From positions 1-49,817 of the forward strand of contig JAONMX010000007.1 in NCBI GenBank assembly GCA_028378565.1: 49,817 bases of DNA, given 5' to 3'. Source of the stretch: Bacteriovoracaceae bacterium (GTDB taxonomy: Bacteria; Bdellovibrionota; Bacteriovoracia; Bacteriovoracales; Bacteriovoracaceae). Position numbers and translations under genes: made by a program. Positions 24,308 through 33,849 of the stretch are shown piece by piece; the first letter of the stretch is position 1, and each line of letters begins with the position of its first letter. Below the pieces are notes generated by a model. That model was not told the origin of the DNA. It worked only from the letters and a program-made list of their open reading frames with translations, and made no database searches.

Positions 24308-24565
24308 CTATGTAAATTGACGCTGATTCGTTGATAAACTTTTTGTGAGCTGTATATGATTATTAAGAAAACGAATCTCGCCAACATGAAAAAGCTCAAT
24401 ATCACAAAGCTTACAGAGATTAATTCTTGCAACTTTACCCATGGAAACCTTAAAGAGTCTCACCTGCATAACCTTACGGCTTCCTGTATGGAAACGTGGG
24501 TCCCTGCCTTCTGACTCGCAACAATCACACATAGAGCAAATCTCCTCAATATCTTTATACATCAT
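24308..24565 (-). CDS. Small zinc-ribbon-like protein
   Basis: An 85-residue protein with two Cys clusters: CSMCDCC at residues 10-16 and CKLC near 51-54, spaced as in a small CxxC...CxxC zinc ribbon. The middle is basic and hydrophobic. No family recognised. It lies 27 bases upstream of the ALDH gene on the same strand, so the two may be co-transcribed. Short length lowers certainty, but Cys spacing and frame length argue for a real gene. Confidence 0.6.
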   Translation of the reverse strand: MMYKDIEEICSMCDCCESEGRDPRFHTGSRKVMQVRLFKVSMGKVARINLCKLCDIELFHVGEIRFLNNHIQLTKSLSTNQRQFT

Positions 24566-24770
24566 ATCAAACTTTGGTATTTGAAAATTTCATAATTTTC
24601 TCCGTCTAATGACTATGTGATATCAACAACTTAGAAAGTACTCATCTCAACACAAAGCATTGAATGCCAACAAAGTTTGTCTCTTTTAAAGATAAATTCT
24701 TAACACATTAACAGCAGTGAATTAGAGTATGGGTGAATTTTAAATATTCCAACCTACATGGGAGCGTACA

Positions 24771-26792
24771 ATGGAAGTCAACCCGTCCTTACAACCGTTA
24801 CCAATTAAAAACAAACTTGCGTCTACACCAAAGACTTCACCTCAATTTCACCTTAAAGTGAAAAATAATAAGGGCGAAGAAAATCTACTTGTTGATCCTA
24901 AGGCCACAAGGGCCATGGTTGCCCTAATGAATCAACATGCTGTTATTGGTGGAGCTGCCGCTCACTGGGGTGGCCCAGCGGCCTTTGCTGAAATCATGAG
25001 TAGTGTTCATGGTTATATGTTTCAAGAAAGTGAAAAGCAGTGGTATCAAAATTTTAACTTTGTAAACGATGCCGGTCATACCGAAAACGGAGTCTATGCT
25101 CTAAGAGCAAATTATGGTTTTGATGATTTAACAATTGAAAGTCTTAAAGGCTTTCGATCAATTGATAGTAAGCTAACAGGTCATGGTGAGTCTCACTTAA
25201 ATCCTCAAGGTGTTTATATATCAAATGGGCCTCTTGGAAGTGGACTTCCTCAGGCACAAGGTCTTGCCATAGCCGATAAAGTTATTGGTAACGATAGAGT
25301 CACGATTTGTACTATAAGTGATGGTGCAAGTATGGAAGGTGAGGCCAAAGAATCCTTCGCTGCAATCCCAGGTCTGGCCAGTAAAGAAAAATTAAATCCA
25401 TTTCTAATGTTAGTTTCAGATAATAATACAAAGTTATCGGGAAGAATTGATCAAGATAGTTTTTCCATGAGTCCGACTTTCGAATCTCTTGAGAGTCTTG
25501 GCTGGGAAGTTATCACGGTAAAAGAAGGTCATAACCTTTTCAACGTTCATCAAGAAATTGGAAACGCTCTTGATAAAGTCAAGGCCAATCCTAAAAAGCC
25601 AATTGCGATTATTTTTAAAACGATAAAAGGATATGGCGTAAAGAGTACTGAAGAAAGTTCATCAGGTGGTCATGGTTATCCACTGAAGCCTTTTGATGAG
25701 AAATTATCTGCCTTTGTATCAGAAATATATGATGGTGAAGTACCAGAAGTTTTTTCTAAGTGGGTTCAAGAAATTGAAGATGCAAAACCGGTAGAATCTC
25801 CAGCAAAGAAAGCAAGCAATGGTCCTGTTAACGAAAAAGTTCAACCAGGTCTAGCAAGAGCTGCCATAAGAGCGACAAAAGAAGGACTTCCCCTCTTTAG
25901 TATTTCTTCTGACCTACAAGGTTCAACGGGAATCGCTGCCTTTCATAAAGAATTTCCAGAAAGAAGTTTAGATATTGGTGTAGCGGAATCAAATATGGTG
26001 TCGACGGCAATTGGACTTAGTAAACAAGGCCTCATTCCCATGATTGATACCTTTGCTCAATTTGCTATTACGAAAGGAAATCTCCCGCTTATCATGTCAT
26101 CTCTTAGCCAAGGTCCGATTATTGGACTGCTAAGTCATACCGGATTCCAAGATGCAGCAGACGGTGCAAGTCATCAGGCCACAACTTACTTTAGTACAAC
26201 CGCTTCAATTCCTGGCGTAAGAGTTGTTAGTGTCTCTTGTTCTAAAGAAGCTGAAGCTTATATGTATCAGGCAATCCAAGAGTTTAAGAAAGGACAAGAA
26301 ACAGACAAGAATGTTTATTCTTACCTATTCTTCTACGGGCGAGAAAACTTTCCAGAGTATTATAACGAAAGTGAAACCTATGAATGGCTAAAGCCACAAA
26401 CTTTGATTCAAGGTAAAGATGCTTTGATCGTTGCTACCGGTCCAATGGTTTCAAAGGCTCTTAAAGCTCATGATATTCTCTTAGAGAAGGGAATTAAAGT
26501 AACTGTCGTCAATCATCCTTTTGTGAATGAAATTGAGAACAGCTACTTTGCAAATCAACTTACTTCAAATCAAAATAGACTCGTAACCATTGAAGATCAT
26601 CAAATTCAAAATGGTATGGGTTCACTACTGACTCAGTCTCTTAAAATTAATGGTCAAGAGTTTAGATACAAGGCCATTGGTAACAAAGGACAATTTGGTC
26701 AAAGTGCTTACAAAGCGGATCAACTTTATGCTCTTCATGAGATGGATGAAGTTGCTCTTGTAAAAGCAGTAGAAGATCTAGTTAAACAGTAA
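24771..26792 (+). CDS. tkt: Transketolase
   Basis: The 673-residue thiamine-diphosphate enzyme of the pentose phosphate pathway transfers two-carbon ketol units. The TPP/Mg motif is SDGASMEGEAKESFAAIPGL...LVSDNNTKLSG (a GDG variant with SDG). The N-terminal GGHP-type region reads GAAAHWGGPAAFAEIM, and the pyrimidine-binding domain has DIGVAESNMVSTAIGLSKQG with the catalytic Glu. Length is normal. GGGAG precedes ATG 24771. Its last 15 bases overlap the convergent gene. The N-terminal variation from the usual GHPG motif suggests the divergent transketolase subgroup, but all three domains are complete. Confidence 0.9.
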   Translation: MEVNPSLQPLPIKNKLASTPKTSPQFHLKVKNNKGEENLLVDPKATRAMVALMNQHAVIGGAAAHWGGPAAFAEIMSSVHGYMFQESEKQWYQNFNFVNDAGHTENGVYALRANYGFDDLTIESLKGFRSIDSKLTGHGESHLNPQGVYISNGPLGSGLPQAQGLAIADKVIGNDRVTICTISDGASMEGEAKESFAAIPGLASKEKLNPFLMLVSDNNTKLSGRIDQDSFSMSPTFESLESLGWEVITVKEGHNLFNVHQEIGNALDKVKANPKKPIAIIFKTIKGYGVKSTEESSSGGHGYPLKPFDEKLSAFVSEIYDGEVPEVFSKWVQEIEDAKPVESPAKKASNGPVNEKVQPGLARAAIRATKEGLPLFSISSDLQGSTGIAAFHKEFPERSLDIGVAESNMVSTAIGLSKQGLIPMIDTFAQFAITKGNLPLIMSSLSQGPIIGLLSHTGFQDAADGASHQATTYFSTTASIPGVRVVSVSCSKEAEAYMYQAIQEFKKGQETDKNVYSYLFFYGRENFPEYYNESETYEWLKPQTLIQGKDALIVATGPMVSKALKAHDILLEKGIKVTVVNHPFVNEIENSYFANQLTSNQNRLVTIEDHQIQNGMGSLLTQSLKINGQEFRYKAIGNKGQFGQSAYKADQLYALHEMDEVALVKAVEDLVKQ

Positions 26793-27188
26793 TTCTTTTT
26801 TAAACACATTATTTTCATCAAGCTCATTGACTCTGTTATCAGGGTCAATGTTTGCTTGAGCATAGAGTTTCTTTTTTCCTTTAAAGAAACTTTTCTTAAT
26901 AGGAAAACTGTAACCTTGAAGGGCCGAAGTCCCAAGCATAAGCAGATCTTCACTGCGATATGTTTTACCGCCAATTGCTAATTCTAATTGATACTTCTTT
27001 CCCATTTCTATAACTCCATTATTTTGAAACCATACAACGATTTCACCATCAAAGATCTCAATATCCTGAATAGCAAAGTCCGGTAAATGACCTGACCAAA
27101 ATCCATTATTGGCCTTAGTCGAAGTAATGAGTGAAAGAAAAAGAGTCATTAAAAAAAAAATAGAAAACGCATGAACACGCTTAGACAT
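26778..27188 (-). CDS. Secreted CARDB-like domain protein
   Basis: I chose ATG 27188 (GGAG five bases upstream); a longer frame to 27299 lacks a ribosome site and would bury the signal peptide. The 136-residue product has a Sec signal (MSKRVHAFSIFFLMTLFLSL, ending near TKA). The mature part is a single beta-sandwich: it starts PDFAIQDIEIFDGEIVVWFQNNGV and ends with DPDNRVNELDENNVF. The last segment is the classic CARDB/adhesion-domain ending (xxDxxNxVxExxExNN). Likely a small secreted adhesion or scaffold module. It overlaps tkt tail-to-tail by 15 bases. Confidence 0.78.
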   Translation of the reverse strand: MSKRVHAFSIFFLMTLFLSLITSTKANNGFWSGHLPDFAIQDIEIFDGEIVVWFQNNGVIEMGKKYQLELAIGGKTYRSEDLLMLGTSALQGYSFPIKKSFFKGKKKLYAQANIDPDNRVNELDENNVFKKELLFN

Positions 27189-27352
27189 AGAAACTCCTAG
27201 AGAAGGTTGTCTGTGAAATTTTTTGGAAAATAGGCTGGAACGTCGCCTGCATTTATATAAGCAAGAAAGAGACCAAAAAAACATCATAAAAACAGGCACT
27301 TACCTTAAATAACTGACTAAGTATTTGACGCTTTCATTCCGATTAGTAAAAG

Positions 27353-28195
27353 ATGATACATTTCAAAACAAAATTTCATTCGTTTTTTTATATTATCCTC
27401 CTGCTGGTCTGCTCTTTTGTAAGCTCGTGTGGCGGAAGTAAAACTCTGCTTGAAGAACAAGTTATAAATATTAATAAAAAACAAACCCAAGATAATATCT
27501 CTTTCTTCTTCACAACAATGAGTGCGATGACTGTTAATGTCTTCTACGAAGAAGAGGCTAAGCCCTATGCTGGCTCAAGTGAATCGGGACTAGAGACTTG
27601 GAGCTTAACAGAAGCCAATCTAAAAAAAGTTTTCGGAATTAGAGAGCAAGAAATGAAACTAACTGTTCCTAAGGAACTAGAAGATATGACAAAGTTAGAA
27701 ATTGAATCGAAAGACAATTGGAGCTCGGCTGAAATTGTGGAGCTCTCCTCAACACTTCTTCATAAAGATAAAGTTATTGAAGAGAAAGTTGGATTTTTTA
27801 CAATCATTTTTCTAAATGGATATTTTAGAGATGGTGACGATCAAGAAAATCAAAATGTCATTGCTGTGAGCTTAAATGGAACAAATGTTATTGGAGTCTT
27901 TAAGCCAGTCATTGAAAATATGGCCGATGGGAAAGATCGACTGGGAAGGTTTGTGGAACAAAGTACTATTATTCACGAAATGGGTCATGCTCTTGGTCTT
28001 GTAAATAATGGTGTTGGTCTAACCAGCCCTCATCACGATGAGGAACATGGTGCTCACTGTAGTAACGAAGACTGTGTTATGTACTGGCAAAATGAAGGCA
28101 GAGCAAACCTCATCTCTTTTGTACAAAAAGTTCTCATCGATGGTAATACAACTCTCTTTGGGGATGAATGTCTTGAAGACTTTAAAAGTCACTAA
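27353..28195 (+). CDS. Lipoprotein zinc metalloprotease
   Basis: The 280-residue product has a lipoprotein signal (FVSSC, lipidated Cys26). The zinc site is HEMGHALGLVN (His208, Glu209, His212, Gly215): the metzincin HExxHxxGxxH pattern but with Asn218 where the third His would be. A His pair (227-228) and further His residues follow shortly and may supply the third ligand. CSNEDCVMYW (236-245) supplies a Cys pair and the Met that would make the Met-turn, reminiscent of archaemetzincin-type enzymes. It would be attached to a membrane on the outer side. Shares four bases at its stop with the convergent RnfD/UnbV-like gene. The target is unknown. Confidence 0.75.
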   Translation: MIHFKTKFHSFFYIILLLVCSFVSSCGGSKTLLEEQVININKKQTQDNISFFFTTMSAMTVNVFYEEEAKPYAGSSESGLETWSLTEANLKKVFGIREQEMKLTVPKELEDMTKLEIESKDNWSSAEIVELSSTLLHKDKVIEEKVGFFTIIFLNGYFRDGDDQENQNVIAVSLNGTNVIGVFKPVIENMADGKDRLGRFVEQSTIIHEMGHALGLVNNGVGLTSPHHDEEHGAHCSNEDCVMYWQNEGRANLISFVQKVLIDGNTTLFGDECLEDFKSH

Positions 28196-30960
28196 AAAAT
28201 GATTCGCTGATACTTTCCTAATTCAACTTGATACTCTTTTGTTTCCTGTCCACACCAAGTCACTTCAACTTTCTTAAGTTTTCCTTTCCCAATACCAATA
28301 TGTAGTCTGGTATCTGACTGAGCAGAAAAACCGTTTACTAAAGTTTTCTCATGAACAAGAATTTTTTCTTTTCCATTGAGATCGATATAAGTTTTTACAG
28401 TAGAACCAATGGCTTCACGGTTACAATGACTCTTCATACTTGTTAGGTCTAGCCCAAACCAAGCGTTTTGTTTTCCTTTCTCATCAAGAATATTTTTAAA
28501 AACAAGAGGGTCTCGATATAAACTTGAGACCACTAAGTCCAGTGCTCCATCGTTATCTAGATCACCAACGGCCATTCCTCTCCAGTTACCAACTTGATCC
28601 ATACCAATAGTTTCGGCGACATCGATAAACTGAGGACGATGTTCAACTCCTCTATTCATATAGAGTCTATTTTTTTCAAATCCATGAATACAAGTTCCTC
28701 TAATATCTCCCCACTTATCAATGAAGCGATGAATAGATGGCGGACTGCGGGCAAGCTTTTCATTAATATACCAATAATCTGGACAGTCATCAGAAATTTT
28801 ATCAAACTTATTATCAACCATGCCGTTGGCCTGAGCAAGATCAGGTAAGCTATCATTATTAAAATCCCCTACTCCTGCTCCCCAACCAAATCGGTTTTCA
28901 TTAAGGGCACCTGAGTAAGTGGCCTTATCTTCAATGATGGGAACAAATTTATCCCCTTTAAGTGCTGGAGAGAAAGTCCATAGTAAACTTCCCTCCGCCT
29001 GAAGAGGTTGATGAACATTGGAAATATAAACATCAACAAACCCGTTACCGTCAAAGTCAGCAACAGTAGCATTCATTCCTTTGTAGGTATCTCTTCCTAT
29101 GGTTCCGAAAACATCACCTTTGATATTTTGAAAGCCATTGCCTCTTTTATTTAAGAAAAGATCATCTGGTCCAAAGTCATTGGCAAAATATAAATCGGTA
29201 AAGCCATCTTGATTATAGTCCCCAGTTCCAATGGCCATAGTCCACCTTGTTTCAGGCATACCAACTTCTTGAGGATCAATTTGTTTAAAGCCATTTTCAT
29301 CTTGAATATAAAGAGGATTCACTGCTCCGTTGTTGGCCATATGCCAAGAATCATGCATAAAGTTATACATTCTTCTATCACCATCAAATTCTTCTTTAGG
29401 TAGAGAGAATAAATCTAGCTTCGTAGGAGTTTTATAGTCTGGTAAGTGAGTGGCGATAGTATTTCCTACAATGAGATCAAGCTTACCATCACGATTATAA
29501 TCAAAGAAATTAGCAGTGGCACTATTTGAAAACTTGGAAATCCCTAGTTCTTCAGTTGCATCATAGAATGAAAGTTTACTGTCCTCATTTAACATATTTT
29601 TAAAGAGTCTGCTGGTACCTTCTGTTCCAAAAGCATAAGTAATAAAGAGATCCTTATCTCCATCGTTATCATAGTCCACAAAGAAAGCATTTGAAGGAAC
29701 ACCAAACTTTTTAAAGTCTCGTCCTTTTTCGGAAATATTTTTAATCTCAAAAGGCTTAAACTTGAAATTTCCTTGATTGATAAAGAACATATTCCTCTGA
29801 TTTTTTCTCTTATGACCATTTGTCATAAAAATATCAAGAAGACCATCGTTGTTCACATCAGAAAGAGCGACCCCATCTGTGATGGCCAAGATCCATTTAC
29901 CCATATGTTGAACTCTTGGATCAACTTGCTCAAAGATTTCTCCTTTATCAAACTTGAGTCCTGATTGCTCAGCACTAATTCTTTCAAAAGAAAAGTTTGG
30001 CTTCACAGTTAGAAGTAATTTATCTTGAACAATAAAGTGATGAATACCAAGTCCAATTAGACCTAAGAGCAGCACTTGAAAAAGTTTTTTATAATAGCCT
30101 GATAGATAGAACGCTTCTTTTAAGTAACTCGCTAATGATGGCCAATTCTTAGATTCTCTATAGTGGGCCTGTAAAAGCTTATAAGCTCCAAAGGTTAAAC
30201 CTGCATAAAAGAATGTGTGATAACTTCTAAAAAGATGAAAGAAAAGATCCAACAGAGCTAGCCATATCCCTGCAATAATCTGATCCTTTTTACCGTTAGG
30301 CGTAGTCGCAGGATCTGTGATCATAAAAAAGGTGAATAGAAAGAAAGCGGGTGATGAAATCGTACCAATGAATAAAGTTTCAAATGGTAAATAATGTTTT
30401 ATCAGAACAGATCTAAGTAATATTTGTAACGTGAAGACTGCAAGAAAACTTAGTACCAGAGGTGTTCTATTTATCTTAGGCATGAAAAAAAGAACCGCTG
30501 GCATCCCAATAAATAAACTCATTGATCCAATACCATTCCATTGATAGGCAGGAGCTGCGGAAATAAATTCATTTGTTATGAGCAATGACAGAACAACCCC
30601 CATTAAAGCAGGGTTTAATTTATGTCTCTTTTTGAAGGTAAAGACGTACTTCGATGAAATTGCCAAATAAACAGGAACGAGAGGATACCAATAACTGTGA
30701 CCGTAGTTGACCAGCAGACAGAGACCTAGACTTGTAATGAGAACGCTTAGTGAAAGTTCAAACTTTTTATAAAAAATGAATGTATAGAAAGACTGTAAAA
30801 CTAAACAGGCAACGGCAGTCAGTAGTACTTGATAAGGCATTCTATTAAAACCAAGGACCGTCATTCCTAAAATATTGTAAGTGAGCAGTAAAAAAAGAAC
30901 AAAGTATCTTGGATCTAGTTTTTGATACTTGTTATAAATACTACCAATGGTCTGCTCCAC
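28192..30960 (-). CDS. RnfD-like membrane domain fused to VCBS/FG-GAP repeats and ASPIC/UnbV domain
   Basis: A 922-residue protein. Residues ~15-310 form about ten hydrophobic segments resembling the RnfD/NqrB membrane subunit: KRHKLNPALMG (112-121) and SSPAFFLFTFFMITDPATTP (203-222) are family signatures, but the threonine motif that carries covalent FMN (SGAT type) is not evident. From ~330 to ~820 there are repeated calcium-loop units (DVNNDGLLDIFM, DYDNDGDKDLFI, DYNRDGKLDLIV, DFDGNGFVDVYI, DLDNDGALDLVV) as in VCBS/FG-GAP beta-propellers. The C-terminus (about 840-922) is an ASPIC/UnbV domain (GSTVKTYIDLNGK...LHIGIGKGK). The fused propeller would face the periplasm. A membrane electron-transfer part joined to a surface propeller is unusual. 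Divergent from the gene at 31010. Confidence 0.8.
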   Translation of the reverse strand: MEQTIGSIYNKYQKLDPRYFVLFLLLTYNILGMTVLGFNRMPYQVLLTAVACLVLQSFYTFIFYKKFELSLSVLITSLGLCLLVNYGHSYWYPLVPVYLAISSKYVFTFKKRHKLNPALMGVVLSLLITNEFISAAPAYQWNGIGSMSLFIGMPAVLFFMPKINRTPLVLSFLAVFTLQILLRSVLIKHYLPFETLFIGTISSPAFFLFTFFMITDPATTPNGKKDQIIAGIWLALLDLFFHLFRSYHTFFYAGLTFGAYKLLQAHYRESKNWPSLASYLKEAFYLSGYYKKLFQVLLLGLIGLGIHHFIVQDKLLLTVKPNFSFERISAEQSGLKFDKGEIFEQVDPRVQHMGKWILAITDGVALSDVNNDGLLDIFMTNGHKRKNQRNMFFINQGNFKFKPFEIKNISEKGRDFKKFGVPSNAFFVDYDNDGDKDLFITYAFGTEGTSRLFKNMLNEDSKLSFYDATEELGISKFSNSATANFFDYNRDGKLDLIVGNTIATHLPDYKTPTKLDLFSLPKEEFDGDRRMYNFMHDSWHMANNGAVNPLYIQDENGFKQIDPQEVGMPETRWTMAIGTGDYNQDGFTDLYFANDFGPDDLFLNKRGNGFQNIKGDVFGTIGRDTYKGMNATVADFDGNGFVDVYISNVHQPLQAEGSLLWTFSPALKGDKFVPIIEDKATYSGALNENRFGWGAGVGDFNNDSLPDLAQANGMVDNKFDKISDDCPDYWYINEKLARSPPSIHRFIDKWGDIRGTCIHGFEKNRLYMNRGVEHRPQFIDVAETIGMDQVGNWRGMAVGDLDNDGALDLVVSSLYRDPLVFKNILDEKGKQNAWFGLDLTSMKSHCNREAIGSTVKTYIDLNGKEKILVHEKTLVNGFSAQSDTRLHIGIGKGKLKKVEVTWCGQETKEYQVELGKYQRIIF

Positions 30961-31009
30961 TCATGAGCTCCTTGTGCTTTTGTAATTGATAGGTCTATTA
31001 TTAAGACCT

Positions 31010-32170
31010 ATGAGTGATAATTATATGAAACTCGACATGCTTCTCCAAGCTTATTCCAATGTAAAATTGGCCACTCGTGAAGATAATTTACGAATTCTTG
31101 AGTATTTTAATCAGTCTCAACTAAATAACGCTAAAGATGCCGTCATCTATAAGCGCTCAGATGACTTCTTCTCCTTACTTAGGGCAAGAAGTGAGAACTA
31201 TTTAGTGCTCTTCATAGAGCTAAAAGGGGAAATAAAAGGGATGGCCTCCATGAGCTACCATCAAGCCTATGTGGATCAAAAATTAACCACTGTTGGCTAT
31301 CTAGGAGATCTTCGTATCTCACTTGATAAGAGGGCCATTGTTATTTGGAGAAAGTTTTATCAAGACTTTCTAAAAAATTCTCCGAATATGAAAGAAACAC
31401 AAAATTGCCAACACTATTACTCAGCCCTTATGAATTCAAACGCAAGAAGTAATAATACTTTAGTTGAAGGTAAGGTGGAAAAAGTTCAATATCAGCTTGA
31501 AAATGCATTCACCATGGTGAATGTGATTGGACGATATCCTTACTTGCCTAGACAAAAAGAGTTTCATCTGAAGACAGGTGCACTCTCTTCTATAGAAATG
31601 AGTTTTGTAGAAGAAATTGAGGGCAATAGAAAGTTTGGTCTGGATTGGAAAAATGAATATTCTTATCGACTCAAGCATTGGCAAAACTTTGATGAAAGTA
31701 ACTTCATAAAAGTCTACTTTGAAGGAGAGCTCTTAGCAGTAACTTCTTTTTGGGACCCCAGTGCCCATAAAACTATTCAATTAAATAGAATCAGCTCGAG
31801 TATAAAGTATGTCAGCAGTCTTCTGTCACACTTACCGCTCTTTCACTTTAAAAAGGCACCTAAGCCCTATAGTAATCTTAATATAATCTACTTAAACCAA
31901 ATAAACTTTAAAGAGAATTTAACTTCAAAAGAAAAAGAGAAGATATTAAAGAACTTATTTCTCTACTTGTTAGAACATTGTAAGGGTTCTGACTCTATTT
32001 CTTATTGTAATTTAGACTTTGAAAATATTGAAAATATTGGTTATCCGTTCTTCACTGAAAAACTTGAGATGGGTATCTACAGTATTAAGCTTAATCAAGA
32101 AGTTGATAAATTGGACAAAAAAAAGGGCCAAGTGAATGGCCCTCTATCATTTGATATGCAATTAGTTTAA
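31010..32170 (+). CDS. GNAT-like acyltransferase, unknown acceptor
   Basis: A protein of 386 residues from ATG 31010; TTG 30986 and ATG 31025 are other possible starts, and none has a clear ribosome site. The N-terminal ~130 residues match a GNAT-type fold: VKLATREDNLRILEYFNQSQ opening, then YLVLFIELKGEIKGMASMSYH and VGYLGDLRISLDKR, where a pyrophosphate loop would be expected. The C-terminal half is a second, diverged copy-like region (EGELLAVTSFWDPSAHKTI). It sits between the RnfD/UnbV fusion and a secreted protein, in the envelope/lipid neighbourhood. The 3' end encodes the neighbour's terminator hairpin on the other strand. Confidence 0.6.
   Translation: MSDNYMKLDMLLQAYSNVKLATREDNLRILEYFNQSQLNNAKDAVIYKRSDDFFSLLRARSENYLVLFIELKGEIKGMASMSYHQAYVDQKLTTVGYLGDLRISLDKRAIVIWRKFYQDFLKNSPNMKETQNCQHYYSALMNSNARSNNTLVEGKVEKVQYQLENAFTMVNVIGRYPYLPRQKEFHLKTGALSSIEMSFVEEIEGNRKFGLDWKNEYSYRLKHWQNFDESNFIKVYFEGELLAVTSFWDPSAHKTIQLNRISSSIKYVSSLLSHLPLFHFKKAPKPYSNLNIIYLNQINFKENLTSKEKEKILKNLFLYLLEHCKGSDSISYCNLDFENIENIGYPFFTEKLEMGIYSIKLNQEVDKLDKKKGQVNGPLSFDMQLV
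32116..32143 (-). terminator. Rho-independent terminator for the minus-strand gene, inside a coding sequence
   Basis: AGGGCCA (32124-32130) pairs with TGGCCCT (32137-32143) around a 6-base loop; on the minus strand the stem is followed by eight T residues (A-run 32116-32123). It lies 28 bases downstream of the minus-strand stop at 32171 and within the last codons of the plus-strand GNAT-like gene. Confidence 0.85.
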
Positions 32171-33673
32171 TTATTCAACAAACATTGCTAGAGGAGCACC
32201 AAACATTTCTCCACCCCAAGATTGTCTCATCACTCTCACATATTTTCTCATGTCAGAATTTGCTCCAGCTTCAGGAAAGTAGTTTGAATATGCTTTTGCA
32301 TTCCACTTAGTAGGAAGTCCCCAAAAGTAGTTTGGATAAGAAACACCAAGTTTCTTATTTTTAATTTTTGTTTTCTCAGTGTCCCAAGCAATTGGCATAA
32401 GATCTTTCATATCTGTTGGAGGATTATAGTAAAATTTTCTAAGATCAACTTTTACTGTTTCACCAGTAATCGCACTTCTTACACTACATACCTTAGAGTC
32501 TCCATCAACGTCTTCAATAGCACATTCAATATTGGCCATTGTCTTTTCAAAGTTCTCATCCCAAGGATCTAATCTCCCTGTATTTAGAACAAAGAGGCGA
32601 TTAGGGGCTTCATTACGAAGCTCTTCTCTGGCCAGTCTTAGTTGTCTCACACCTTCTTGTAAGTGCTTAAAGCTAAGTTCCATATAAGTCTGTCCCATAT
32701 CATTAATGGTATAAAGATCCTTGTACTTATTCACCTGCTTTGAAACTTTATAACTTGGAGCTCCTTCTCTAGAGTTTGCTCCCCCAAAGAAACCATCAAC
32801 ACCATATAGTTTTCCAATATCTTTTGAAAGCTTAAGACTTCCTTCAATATTATAAGAATTGAAATAAGTAATATAATGAAGTCCCATATGAAGTGAACTT
32901 AGAGCAAGACGACGCTCTCCTTCTTGCATATAACGGTAACGATTCTCAAGAATTTCATCCTGAAATGATTCTGGACCAAAGACAATTTTATTATCCCAAA
33001 TAATTGCTTTTTCAAACTCTATTTCTTCAACTATTTTTGCTGAATCAGCAATTGCTGGATAAATATCTGTAGCAACATATTCTTGAAACTTAATTACTCC
33101 TGAAGTTTTATCTTTTGAAAAAAGCTTAGGATGAGTGAATTGCTTAACAACTTCTCCATTATCGGAATAAGGCTGAGTGATATAAGCAAAGCCTGCTTCC
33201 CAATGCTCAGTTGGTAAATAAACTCTCATATTTGAGGCCATAGTCTTAACTTGATTTCTAAGAAAGCTATGAGTAATTCTTGGTTTTTCAACAAGTGGAA
33301 TCATTCTATAAACAATTCCTCTAAATGGCTTAAGAGTCACAAGCATACTGGCCAAAAATTTAGCATCAGCTGGATATGCATCCATCTTCTTTTCAAAATT
33401 TAAAATCATTTGATGAAGCTCATCAGCACTTTTAGCACCAATCACTTTATCTCTCATCTCTTTATATTCTTTACTCATGTGAGAGAGATCAACATTATTA
33501 GAAGCAAAGCTTCTTCCAACTCTTCTCTTTCTTGCTTTTTTAACTGCTTTAGGCATTTCTTTAGAACTCGTCCAAGAAAAATACTTTTTATACTTAGCAA
33601 CATCAATCTTAGCGTTCACGCTAAAACTAAACCCTAATGCTAGAATAGACATTAGTTTTAAAAACTGACTCAT
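32171..33673 (-). CDS. Secreted protein of unknown function
   Basis: A 500-residue protein with a Sec signal peptide (residues 1-21, ending VNA). The mature part is mainly helical and Lys/Arg-rich near its start (KKARKRRVGRSFAS). Conserved-looking aromatic segments include a long tyrosine-rich central region (MGLHYITYFNSYNIEG) and a C-terminal SWGGEMFGAPLAMF. Two Cys residues near 395-405 could form a disulfide. No family recognised. It ends directly against the convergent gene, with its terminator inside it. Upstream it shares an AT-rich 176-base gap with the divergent exporter gene. Confidence 0.7.
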   Translation of the reverse strand: MSQFLKLMSILALGFSFSVNAKIDVAKYKKYFSWTSSKEMPKAVKKARKRRVGRSFASNNVDLSHMSKEYKEMRDKVIGAKSADELHQMILNFEKKMDAYPADAKFLASMLVTLKPFRGIVYRMIPLVEKPRITHSFLRNQVKTMASNMRVYLPTEHWEAGFAYITQPYSDNGEVVKQFTHPKLFSKDKTSGVIKFQEYVATDIYPAIADSAKIVEEIEFEKAIIWDNKIVFGPESFQDEILENRYRYMQEGERRLALSSLHMGLHYITYFNSYNIEGSLKLSKDIGKLYGVDGFFGGANSREGAPSYKVSKQVNKYKDLYTINDMGQTYMELSFKHLQEGVRQLRLAREELRNEAPNRLFVLNTGRLDPWDENFEKTMANIECAIEDVDGDSKVCSVRSAITGETVKVDLRKFYYNPPTDMKDLMPIAWDTEKTKIKNKKLGVSYPNYFWGLPTKWNAKAYSNYFPEAGANSDMRKYVRVMRQSWGGEMFGAPLAMFVE

Positions 33674-33849
33674 AGAATGGCCCCTTATTGGATGAATAAA
33701 AAATTAAATTAGTTTTCTCTATTTTATAGTAGGTATTACAATATCTAAACCTACAAGATATTATAACTCAATATAATTGATTTTGAAATGGGAAGGGATT
33801 TCTGAAGCTACGTGATTTCAAGCAAATAAAAGACTTAAGCCAAATTCCT

